DNA of 64,000 nucleotides, taken from positions 62,001 to 126,000 of the forward strand of contig JAGBNK010000020.1 in assembly GCA_017634455.1 (NCBI GenBank). Reading direction: 5' to 3'. The position numbers and the translations under genes were made by a program. Of the stretch, positions 1 through 6,973 are shown piece by piece (positions within the stretch are counted from its first letter, which is position 1; every line of letters begins with the position of its first letter). The notes beneath the pieces are model-generated. The model saw only the letters and a list, made by a program, of their open reading frames with translations. It was not told the origin of the DNA and did no database searches. Origin of the DNA: Lachnospiraceae bacterium (lineage in GTDB: Bacteria; Bacillota; Clostridia; Lachnospirales; Lachnospiraceae).

Positions 1-1028
1 GCATCTCCTATTGATTTTAATAGAATGAACTTAACTTTATTGCCAATCATTTTCTTGTCAGATTTTGTAGCCTGTAAAATAGCATGGGAATCAGATAAAG
101 AACATTTTACAGGAAGATTATATAACTTGATTGTATTGATGATATCTTCATATTCATCATTTGTTATATGACCAAGTTCCTTTGAAATATAACTTGCTGC
201 TACCATTCCAATAGCAACACACTGCCCGTGATACAATTTAAAATCAGAAAGCTTCTCTATTGCATGGCCAATGGTATGACCAAAATTTAAATACCCTCTG
301 ATGCTCTGTTCCTTTGGATCTTCCTCAACAACATTTTTCTTAATTTTACAGCTCTCGTATACCATGTCAGCCAGATAATCATCATTTAATGATAGAATCT
401 CTTTATGATTATCCTTGAGCCAATTATAATAATGGACATTTCGAATTAATCCATACTTTATAATCTCACCCATGCCACACTGGAACAGCTCATCTGACAA
501 AGTCTTAATAGTTGAAGTATTGATATAAACCAATTTAGGCATGTGAAATGCTCCAACCATATTTTTATATTGATTGAAGTCAACTCCGGTCTTGCCACCA
601 ATACTACTATCAGCCTGAGAAAGCAAAGTTGTAGGAACCTGAATGAAGTTTATACCTCTCAAATATGTTGCTGCAGTATATCCGGTCATATCTCCGACCA
701 CTCCTCCACCTAAAGCAATGAGGGAGTCTGTTCTGTCAAAGTGGTTAATAATTAAATATTCATATAATTTTTCTATTTGAGAAAGGTTTTTATTAGCTTC
801 TCCAGCAGGAATTATAAATGTAAAAACCTGTTCGAAAGCATTTTTTGCAAATTCGACCATGTTATTTAGGTAAATATTTGCCACATTAGAATCTGTAACA
901 ATGCAGGTTTTTGACTTTTTAAAGTTTGAAATCTCATTAACTTTGTCACAAAATGCATCATAACTATTATCAATATAAATTGAGTAGCAAGGTTTATTAT
1001 CGTAATTAACTATTAGTTCTTTTGCCAT
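1..1028 (-). CDS. aroB: 3-dehydroquinate synthase, 3' end cut off by the window
   Basis: Second step of the shikimate pathway (DAHP to 3-dehydroquinate), a cytoplasmic NAD- and metal-dependent enzyme. I translated it from the raw sequence: it starts MAKELIVNYDN and stays open to base 1, giving about 342 of the usual 350-360 residues. Family hallmarks are GGGVVGD near residue 107, SSIGGKTGVD near 141, FGHTIGHAIE, and HGQCVAIGM. An AAGGAGA ribosome site lies about ten bases before the ATG. It follows the sepF terminator with only 22 bases between, so it is probably read by leakage through that terminator or from a promoter overlapping it. The tyrA-aroA pair of the same pathway lies 45 kb away. 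The missing piece is only the C-terminal tail, so this is a window-edge truncation, not a pseudogene. Confidence 0.95.
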   Translation of the reverse strand, partial: MAKELIVNYDNKPCYSIYIDNSYDAFCDKVNEISNFKKSKTCIVTDSNVANIYLNNMVEFAKNAFEQVFTFIIPAGEANKNLSQIEKLYEYLIINHFDRTDSLIALGGGVVGDMTGYTAATYLRGINFIQVPTTLLSQADSSIGGKTGVDFNQYKNMVGAFHMPKLVYINTSTIKTLSDELFQCGMGEIIKYGLIRNVHYYNWLKDNHKEILSLNDDYLADMVYESCKIKKNVVEEDPKEQSIRGYLNFGHTIGHAIEKLSDFKLYHGQCVAIGMVAASYISKELGHITNDEYEDIINTIKLYNLPVKCSLSDSHAILQATKSDKKMIGNKVKFILLKSIGD

Positions 1029-1050
1029 TTTAACGCGGTCTCCTTTTTGT

Positions 1051-1090
1051 AAAAATAAAAAGAGCACCAGGTTCTATAGAATCTGATGCT
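1051..1090 (-). terminator. Intrinsic terminator after sepF
   Basis: On the minus strand, AGCATCAGATTC and GAACCTGGTGCT (1063-1090) form a 12-bp stem with one mismatch and one G-T pair around a TATA loop. The sequence CTCTTTTTATTTTT follows. It lies 11 bases after the sepF stop and marks the end of the long division/elongation gene string. Confidence 0.85.
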
Positions 1091-1101
1091 CCAAATTGTT
1101 C

Positions 1102-1641
1102 TTAAAATCCTGTCTGAATACCAGAGAAATCGAAGGCATCTACTATACCCTGTAAGTCTCCTGAAATATCAACAGCTGCAGGAGTAATAATAAAGATATA
1201 ATTACTTACTTTCTGTAAATTTCCATCAATTGCATAACAGCATCCAGAAGTAAAATCGATAATTCTCTGAGCTAAGCCTAAATCGATACCTTCCATATTC
1301 AAAATAACTGTTCTATCAGCAAGTAATGTCTCTGAAATCTCTCTAGCATCTTCGAAAGAAGATGGTTTAATTACACATACTTCCATAGTTTTATTTGTCG
1401 CCTTTCTAGGGCTCCTCATAGGAGTTATTTTTGGAGTTGATTTAATAACCGGTTGTTTCTCTTTTTGTTGAGCCGGCTCATCCTCACTTACATTCTTATT
1501 CTTGGAGAATTTAGAAAAGAATCCTTCTGACTCTTCCTCTTCATCATCATAATAGTCTTCTTCTTCAAATTCTTCATCATCATAATATTCATCATCGTCG
1601 CCTAAGTTCATAACATCAAGCATGCGATCGAAAATAGCCAT
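1102..1641 (-). CDS. sepF: Cell division protein SepF
   Basis: SepF is a membrane-associated partner of FtsZ that helps align FtsZ filaments at the septum in Gram-positive bacteria. The 179-residue protein has a short N-terminal amphipathic stretch (MAIFDRMLDVMNL), a very acidic linker of Asp, Glu and Tyr (about residues 14-40), a basic linker, and the conserved C-terminal core from about residue 87. That core includes VCVIKPSSFEDAREI and GIDLGLAQRIIDFTSG. An AGAGGAG site precedes the ATG. It is the last gene of the run and lies 20 bases after yggS, as in many Firmicutes (ylmE-ylmF). The acidic linker is longer than in Bacillus SepF. Confidence 0.93.
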   Translation of the reverse strand: MAIFDRMLDVMNLGDDDEYYDDEEFEEEDYYDDEEEESEGFFSKFSKNKNVSEDEPAQQKEKQPVIKSTPKITPMRSPRKATNKTMEVCVIKPSSFEDAREISETLLADRTVILNMEGIDLGLAQRIIDFTSGCCYAIDGNLQKVSNYIFIITPAAVDISGDLQGIVDAFDFSGIQTGF

Positions 1642-1661
1642 TATAAAATCTCCTCTATAAT

Positions 1662-2354
1662 TTATTTATTATAATTTCTTTCGCCGAAGATTCCTGTTCC
1701 AACGCGAACCATTGTGGCTCCTTCTTCAATGGCAACCTCGAAATCTCCAGACATTCCCATGGATAAAATATCCATAGATACATTATCTATGTTTTCGTTG
1801 CTTATGTCAACAGATAAATCCTTTATTTTGTGAAAATAAGGTCGATTTTCTTCAGAATCCACAACATATGGTGCTATAGACATGAGTCCCTTTACAGTCA
1901 AACCATCAAGGGTAGCTATCTGTTTCACCAATTCCATAGCATCTTCTTTTGAAACTCCATATTTGCTTTCTTCGTCTGCAATATTCACCTCCACCAGAAT
2001 TGGAACCACGATTCCTTTCTTCTTGGCCTGAATATTGATTTCTTCAGCTAATCTGAAACTGTCTACTGAGTGAATCAATTCCACCTTATCGATGATATAT
2101 TTCACTTTATTACGCTGTAAATGTCCAATCATATGCCATTTAATATCATTTGGCATTTTCTCGATTTTATCAGTTAATTCCTGGACTTTGTTCTCTCCGA
2201 AATCTCTGACACCAGCATTGTAGATCTCTGTTAAATCTTCAATTGGCTTGGTTTTGCTTACAGCAATCAAAGTAACTTCATCTCTGCTTCTGCCAGCTCT
2301 TTCGCAAGCTGCCTGCACTCTGTTTTCAATTTCTTTTAAATTATCCTGCAACAT
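1662..2354 (-). CDS. yggS: YggS/YlmE-type pyridoxal-phosphate homeostasis protein
   Basis: Single-domain PLP-binding protein with a TIM-barrel fold and no known catalysis. In other bacteria it keeps vitamin B6 and branched-chain amino or keto acid pools balanced. The 230-residue length is typical. The PLP lysine is in TLIAVSKTKP (Lys34), followed by GENKVQEL and WHMIGHLQRNK. The C-terminal phosphate-binding part reads SMGMSGDFEVAIEEGATMVR. A GAAAGG site precedes the ATG. It sits directly before sepF, an arrangement conserved in Firmicutes, although the link to division is not understood. Confidence 0.94.
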   Translation of the reverse strand: MLQDNLKEIENRVQAACERAGRSRDEVTLIAVSKTKPIEDLTEIYNAGVRDFGENKVQELTDKIEKMPNDIKWHMIGHLQRNKVKYIIDKVELIHSVDSFRLAEEINIQAKKKGIVVPILVEVNIADEESKYGVSKEDAMELVKQIATLDGLTVKGLMSIAPYVVDSEENRPYFHKIKDLSVDISNENIDNVSMDILSMGMSGDFEVAIEEGATMVRVGTGIFGERNYNK

Positions 2355-2370
2355 ATAATCTGCCTTTCTA

Positions 2371-3762
2371 TTAATTAATAATTGAATTCTCTTCTACTTC
2401 TGAACCATTTAATACTATATGATCATACAAAGCCAAGCCGTAGCTTGTATTATTCTTGATAATAGAATAATTTGAATTCTGATATAGTAGTTCAATCTGC
2501 TTAAAGGTTGCATAGCCCTTGTTTACACAATATACCCCCTGCAATGATGAGGTTTCAGATCCAACTGTATAAGTATCAACTGAATTCTGTTTTACCAGCA
2601 CACTGCCCTTTGGCAAGTCTGTAGGATCCACATACAGATATCCTTTTTCCTCATGATAAATATCAGGAAATACCAGTGTATCATTTGAACCATTTCTTAC
2701 CATAAATGCAGAATCAGTATTATCGCCACCGTTGAACAGATATGTCTCTGGAATCATATAGAATTCCTTCTCTACAATAGAGGAATTAGGAATTTTCAAA
2801 CCACTTTTTTCATTTAGAAGCAATTCAATCTTAATAAATCTATTGTTGGCATATCTGGCTACACTATCATCCAGACTTAAGATCAAATATTTGTTTCCTG
2901 CCTTCTCAACAAATTCATATGAAGCCCAGGTTGTAGCTCCATCCTCAACGAATTTTATTTCCACATAATGTGATTCATCCTGACTCAAGACTTCTGCTGT
3001 AGCATCATCTACACTTAATACCAGATTCCACTTATCTGAAGTCACCAGCTTATATACTGGTTGACCATTTGAAGCTGTGGTATTAGCCTTGAGATTTTGT
3101 ATATTTAAATTGCTTGTGTCAAATGATTCCGATGAAAAGGAATCAAGTGTCAATCCTTCATAACCATCTAATTGATAAACTACTATTCCAGGCTCTGGAG
3201 AAGCAAAATATTTGAAAGTGCCAGCATCAATTGCAGCCTGTATAGTAGCAGTCATTTCCTCGCTAACTGTATTTCTGTAAAATAATTGCAAACTGGATTC
3301 AATATCATTTTTGAAATTATATACTTTTTGAAAATCATTATCACGATAGTCAAATATATATCCGCCAATTTGATTCTGAAGTTTTGCCAAATCAGTATTG
3401 GACAACTGAGATAACTCATTGGTTTTCTCGCTCATTTTGGAGCTAATATTGCCACTTGTATCAATGGAATACACGGCAGATTTCACACCAACCTGATCCA
3501 AATTAGCAGCATAATACAGAAGTTGCCCCTCCATTTCAGCATTTACCACAGTCTCCTGACGAATAGCAAGGGCCTGGTATACATTGTTGTTAGACAAGGT
3601 TCCGTTGGTAACTTCGTAGACATTGATATTTTCCCTGGTTATATAGGTAAAAACATGGAATATTACATATAACATGAATATTCCAAAGATAACAAAACCA
3701 ATATTTAATTGTATCTTCTTATGAAACTTCACAATGTTTGTGGAATTATTATCTGTTTTCAA
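2371..3762 (-). CDS. HlyD-like membrane-anchored protein of unknown role
   Basis: A 463-residue protein with a short cytoplasmic N terminus, one membrane helix at about residues 20-41 and a long extracytoplasmic region. The region just after the helix (NVYEVTNGTLSNNNVYQALA, then QETVVNAEMEGQL) resembles the barrel-sandwich start of HlyD-type adaptor proteins. No ABC or RND transporter is adjacent, so a role in efflux is doubtful. Its position between a D,D-carboxypeptidase and yggS-sepF suggests a cell-envelope or division-associated function, which is inference. The start is TTG, preceded by GGAGAGAG. The gap to the carboxypeptidase stop is 11 bases. Confidence 0.7.
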   Translation of the reverse strand: MKTDNNSTNIVKFHKKIQLNIGFVIFGIFMLYVIFHVFTYITRENINVYEVTNGTLSNNNVYQALAIRQETVVNAEMEGQLLYYAANLDQVGVKSAVYSIDTSGNISSKMSEKTNELSQLSNTDLAKLQNQIGGYIFDYRDNDFQKVYNFKNDIESSLQLFYRNTVSEEMTATIQAAIDAGTFKYFASPEPGIVVYQLDGYEGLTLDSFSSESFDTSNLNIQNLKANTTASNGQPVYKLVTSDKWNLVLSVDDATAEVLSQDESHYVEIKFVEDGATTWASYEFVEKAGNKYLILSLDDSVARYANNRFIKIELLLNEKSGLKIPNSSIVEKEFYMIPETYLFNGGDNTDSAFMVRNGSNDTLVFPDIYHEEKGYLYVDPTDLPKGSVLVKQNSVDTYTVGSETSSLQGVYCVNKGYATFKQIELLYQNSNYSIIKNNTSYGLALYDHIVLNGSEVEENSIIN

Positions 3763-3773
3763 TACTCTCTCCG

Positions 3774-4766
3774 TTATTTAGGCTCCGCAAAGGTGTAGAG
3801 CAATTCATTCATTAAATAATATAAATTCAAAGCACAGTCTGCATTATAGACAATGGATATAATATCCTGGCCTGCAGAATTCTTGCTATATAATACGAGA
3901 CAATATCCAGCCTCATAGGTTGTTCCGGTTTTACCGCCAATTACTGTAAAGCCTTCTGGGGCCTTGGCAGTGCCAAGCAAATAATGATTAGTATTATTCC
4001 ATGTCTGGCTCTTGGCCTCTCCACTTACAGTAGAATAATTAGTATCATAAGTTGCTGTTGAGATAATCTGTACAAATTTCTCATTTTGAATAGCAGCTGA
4101 TGTTATGAGATACATATCATAAACAGTTGTATAATGATCATCCTCATGAAGTCCGTGAGGTGTTACAAAATGAGAATGTGTAGCACCTAAAGCAGCTGCT
4201 TTTTGATTCATTAACTTGGCAAACTCTTCTACGCTTCCAGAAATTCCTTCTGCAATTGCAATAGCTGCATCATTTCCACTTCGAAGCATAAGGCCGTATA
4301 GCAAATCCTCCAGAGACATTACATCTCCGGCCTTGAGATTAGCTACAGATGAATCAGAACCCTGATCAGCAGCAAATTCGCTGACTGTAACCATCTTATT
4401 TAAATCTCCATATTCTAAAGCTACCAAAGCAGTTAAAATTTTGGTTGTACTTGCTGGATACATTTTCCCATAGATATTCTGGGCATAGCATACTTCCTGT
4501 GTAGTCAAATTAAATACACCACCGCCCCCTGCGACCTGGGAATCCACCTGATTTAAACCAAAATTGTCTTCAGCAGTGACACATTTGTCATCACCAAAGA
4601 AATTAATTAAGTCTTCCTGTGGAGCATTTACCAAGCCGTAAGCAGCTGATGTTGCTTCCAATTGATATGATGTATTTGCCTCTTTGCCACATCCCCATAA
4701 TGACAAAGTTAGAATAGCAACTAAGGCTATAGACAAGATTTTATTTATACATTTCACGCCACTCAA
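3774..4766 (-). CDS. Serine-type D-alanyl-D-alanine carboxypeptidase (DacF/PBP5 class)
   Basis: Trims the terminal D-Ala from peptidoglycan pentapeptides outside the cell. All three active-site boxes of the penicillin-binding fold are present: STTK (Ser106-Lys109), SGN (163-165) and KTG (279-281). The N terminus has a hydrophobic helix ending LSLWGC, which could be a lipobox with an unusual Trp at -2, so it may be a lipoprotein. At 330 residues it lacks the C-terminal amphipathic anchor of classical PBP5. The reading frame overlaps the end of mgsA by 26 bases. A GAGGAGACC site lies just before the TTG start, and a GTG three codons downstream is an alternative start. Confidence 0.9.
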   Translation of the reverse strand: MSGVKCINKILSIALVAILTLSLWGCGKEANTSYQLEATSAAYGLVNAPQEDLINFFGDDKCVTAEDNFGLNQVDSQVAGGGGVFNLTTQEVCYAQNIYGKMYPASTTKILTALVALEYGDLNKMVTVSEFAADQGSDSSVANLKAGDVMSLEDLLYGLMLRSGNDAAIAIAEGISGSVEEFAKLMNQKAAALGATHSHFVTPHGLHEDDHYTTVYDMYLITSAAIQNEKFVQIISTATYDTNYSTVSGEAKSQTWNNTNHYLLGTAKAPEGFTVIGGKTGTTYEAGYCLVLYSKNSAGQDIISIVYNADCALNLYYLMNELLYTFAEPK

Positions 4767-5136
4767 GGTCTCCTCTATCCAAAGACTTAATTAGCAATTC
4801 GGCTGTTGCTAAATTTGTAGCCAAAGGTATATTATTGGCATCACAGATTTTAACAATATTATTTACATCAGGTTCGTGAGATTTCACAGTAAGTGGATCA
4901 CGGAGAAATATAACCAAATCAATCTCGTTATGCTCAATCTGCGCTCCCAACTGCTGTGTACCTCCTAAATGTCCTGCTAAATACTTATGTACGGACAAAT
5001 TAGTTACTTCCTCGATTAATCTACCGGTTGTTCCAGTGGCGAACAAATCGTTTTTACTCAGTATACCTCTGTATGCAATGCAAAAATTCTGCATTAATTT
5101 CTTTTTTGAATCATGTGCTACTAATCCAATATTCAT
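4741..5136 (-). CDS. mgsA: Methylglyoxal synthase family protein with altered catalytic residue
   Basis: MgsA converts dihydroxyacetone phosphate to methylglyoxal, a bypass that frees phosphate when glycolysis is unbalanced. Family features seen are GLVAHDSKK (residues 4-12), TGTTGRLI, FLRDPLT, SHEPDVNNI and PLATNLATAELL. The E. coli catalytic base Asp71 lies in GGDQQVGA; here the matching stretch reads GGTQQLGA, with ACA (Thr) confirmed in the DNA. The His and Asp of HEPDV and the Asp of RDP remain. The protein is short (131 residues). The site AAGGGGGC precedes the ATG. Its place directly after rodA is usual in Clostridia. Whether the enzyme is active is uncertain. Confidence 0.85.
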   Translation of the reverse strand: MNIGLVAHDSKKKLMQNFCIAYRGILSKNDLFATGTTGRLIEEVTNLSVHKYLAGHLGGTQQLGAQIEHNEIDLVIFLRDPLTVKSHEPDVNNIVKICDANNIPLATNLATAELLIKSLDRGDLEWREMYK

Positions 5137-5156
5137 TCTAGTAAGCCCCCTTAATC

Positions 5157-6269
5157 TTAATATTTCTTAGGCTGTAAACCTACATTTAAAACAAATCCTA
5201 ACCCTGCATATAGAGTTACGAGAGATGTCAATCCATAACTTACAAATGGCAGAGGCAATCCAGTATTTGGCATTAATCCAGTTACAACACAGATGTTTAC
5301 AAAACTCTGGAAACCGATTAATGCAGCCATTCCGATGCAGATTAATCTACCGGACAAATCCTTGGCCTTCTTGGAAGTCTCTATACATTGATATGTTATA
5401 TAAAGTAATAATAATATAATTATAACAGAACCGATAAATCCAAGCTCCTCTCCTGCTACTGCAAAAATGAAGTCAGTCTGAGGTTCTGATATATAATTAC
5501 CATTTTTAACAGATTCTGCGCTATCATTTCCCAAGCCCTTGCCCAAGAACTGCCCAGAACCAATAGCCATAATAGAATTCAATTGCTGATATGCATACTG
5601 AGGATAGTCCTCAGGTCTAAGCCATGCCAGAATTCTACGTGCCTGATATGCGTGAGAGCCAAATATAGACTCTCCAAATTGTAATACAAGAATAATTACT
5701 GTAACAATCAGAGGTACTCCAATTGCCAGGCATATACCTACAAGCTTGTAGCTTAAGCCTGTGATAAATAATAAGCAGGCAATTATCATAAATGTAACAA
5801 TTGTAGTTGATAGATCCGGCTCCTTTAAAATAAGAGCAAGAGGAATTGCTGCAATTGCCGCTGTTTTTACAATAAATACTCTGTCTGTAATCTCATCTTC
5901 ATGCTGTGTTAAATATGCTGCAAAAAATAATATTAACAGCACCTTTCCTAATTCTGAAGGTTGGAAACGAATTCCTACTTCAATCCATCTTGTAGCTCCA
6001 CCTACGCTTTTACCAATGAGTAAAACCAGCACCAGTAAGGCATTGACTATGAAATAATAAACCCAACTGAATTGTAGTACGAAATCATAGTCTACCAGAG
6101 CCACAGCTGCCATAACTATTATTCCAAGTACCATTCCAATAATCTGTTTGTTCTGAAAATCAGGATTAGCACTTCCGATAATCAGTATACCTAGAATAGT
6201 TATGGCTATAACAGATACAATCAGTTTAAAATTAACATTTTTTAACTTGTATGTTTTTAATAATATCAT
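5157..6269 (-). CDS. rodA: SEDS-family peptidoglycan polymerase RodA
   Basis: Membrane glycosyltransferase that polymerises lipid II during cell elongation, working with a class B PBP, here the nearby mrdA product. The 370-residue protein has about ten membrane helices. It carries the SEDS signatures RWIEVGIRFQPSELGK (94-109), the extracellular QTDFIFAVAGEELGF with the likely catalytic Asp266, and a C-terminal LPFVSYGLTSLVTL. An AGAGGAAG site precedes the ATG. RodA is preferred over FtsW because of the mre-mrdA-min context. It follows minC by 14 bases and is followed by mgsA. Confidence 0.93.
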   Translation of the reverse strand: MILLKTYKLKNVNFKLIVSVIAITILGILIIGSANPDFQNKQIIGMVLGIIVMAAVALVDYDFVLQFSWVYYFIVNALLVLVLLIGKSVGGATRWIEVGIRFQPSELGKVLLILFFAAYLTQHEDEITDRVFIVKTAAIAAIPLALILKEPDLSTTIVTFMIIACLLFITGLSYKLVGICLAIGVPLIVTVIILVLQFGESIFGSHAYQARRILAWLRPEDYPQYAYQQLNSIMAIGSGQFLGKGLGNDSAESVKNGNYISEPQTDFIFAVAGEELGFIGSVIIILLLLYITYQCIETSKKAKDLSGRLICIGMAALIGFQSFVNICVVTGLMPNTGLPLPFVSYGLTSLVTLYAGLGFVLNVGLQPKKY

Positions 6270-6283
6270 AATATAAGCTTCCT

Positions 6284-6955
6284 CTAGTTCAAGCGCTTAA
6301 TAAGACCCATGGACAAGGATTCGCATATGAGTTTTTTACTCCATACAGCTGCCACAATGGGATCTGTCTTACTATTCTTTTGAAATAATTTCTTCTTTGG
6401 CTCGCTTGAGCCTGTATATTTACCAACTGATACCTCATCAGCCTCAATAGCATTGGCAATAATATAGCAAGAATTATTATCCGGATAACCAGCATGAACT
6501 TCTCCATACACAGTACCGAATACTATAATATTTCCTGCTGCTTCAACTCTTCCCTTAGCCTTTACATCACCTAGAATTACAATACTTCCATCGGAGGTAA
6601 TTTTCTTATCATTTCCTATAGACCCTCTGATTATCTTGGCATTATCATAGATACTGTCATAATAGAAACGATCAGTCATTTCCATCATGCGTTTGTCTTT
6701 TAATTCATTCTTCTCTCTAATCAAAGGAATTTTAATATCTGAATTCAGCTGAATAGCTTCTGCTATTACTGCCGCTTCTCTACCAGATACATCTCTGCCT
6801 TCGATTTCCAGAAGCATCTCTACCTCGCCGAAGAATCTACGGTTATTAGCAAATTTGGCGCATATATCACGCACCAGCTGTTCGAAATCCAAATCAGGAT
6901 CTAAAACCAAGGTTATTCCGTTTTGATTACTTTTAATAACTACTGAGTTTTCCAT
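6284..6955 (-). CDS. minC: Septum-site determining protein MinC
   Basis: Inhibitor of FtsZ assembly that keeps the division ring away from the poles. The 223-residue length is normal. The N-terminal domain is at about 1-100. The C-terminal beta-helical domain contains IIRGSIGNDKKI, GSIVILGDVKAKGRVEAAGN and FGTVYGEVHAGYP. An AGAGGC site precedes the ATG. In most Clostridia minC is followed by minD and usually minE; here the next gene is rodA after 14 bases, so the recruiting ATPase and the topological factor are not encoded in this cluster or anywhere in the window. Confidence 0.92.
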   Translation of the reverse strand: MENSVVIKSNQNGITLVLDPDLDFEQLVRDICAKFANNRRFFGEVEMLLEIEGRDVSGREAAVIAEAIQLNSDIKIPLIREKNELKDKRMMEMTDRFYYDSIYDNAKIIRGSIGNDKKITSDGSIVILGDVKAKGRVEAAGNIIVFGTVYGEVHAGYPDNNSCYIIANAIEADEVSVGKYTGSSEPKKKLFQKNSKTDPIVAAVWSKKLICESLSMGLIKRLN

Positions 6956-6973
6956 AATTGCCTCTAATATATA

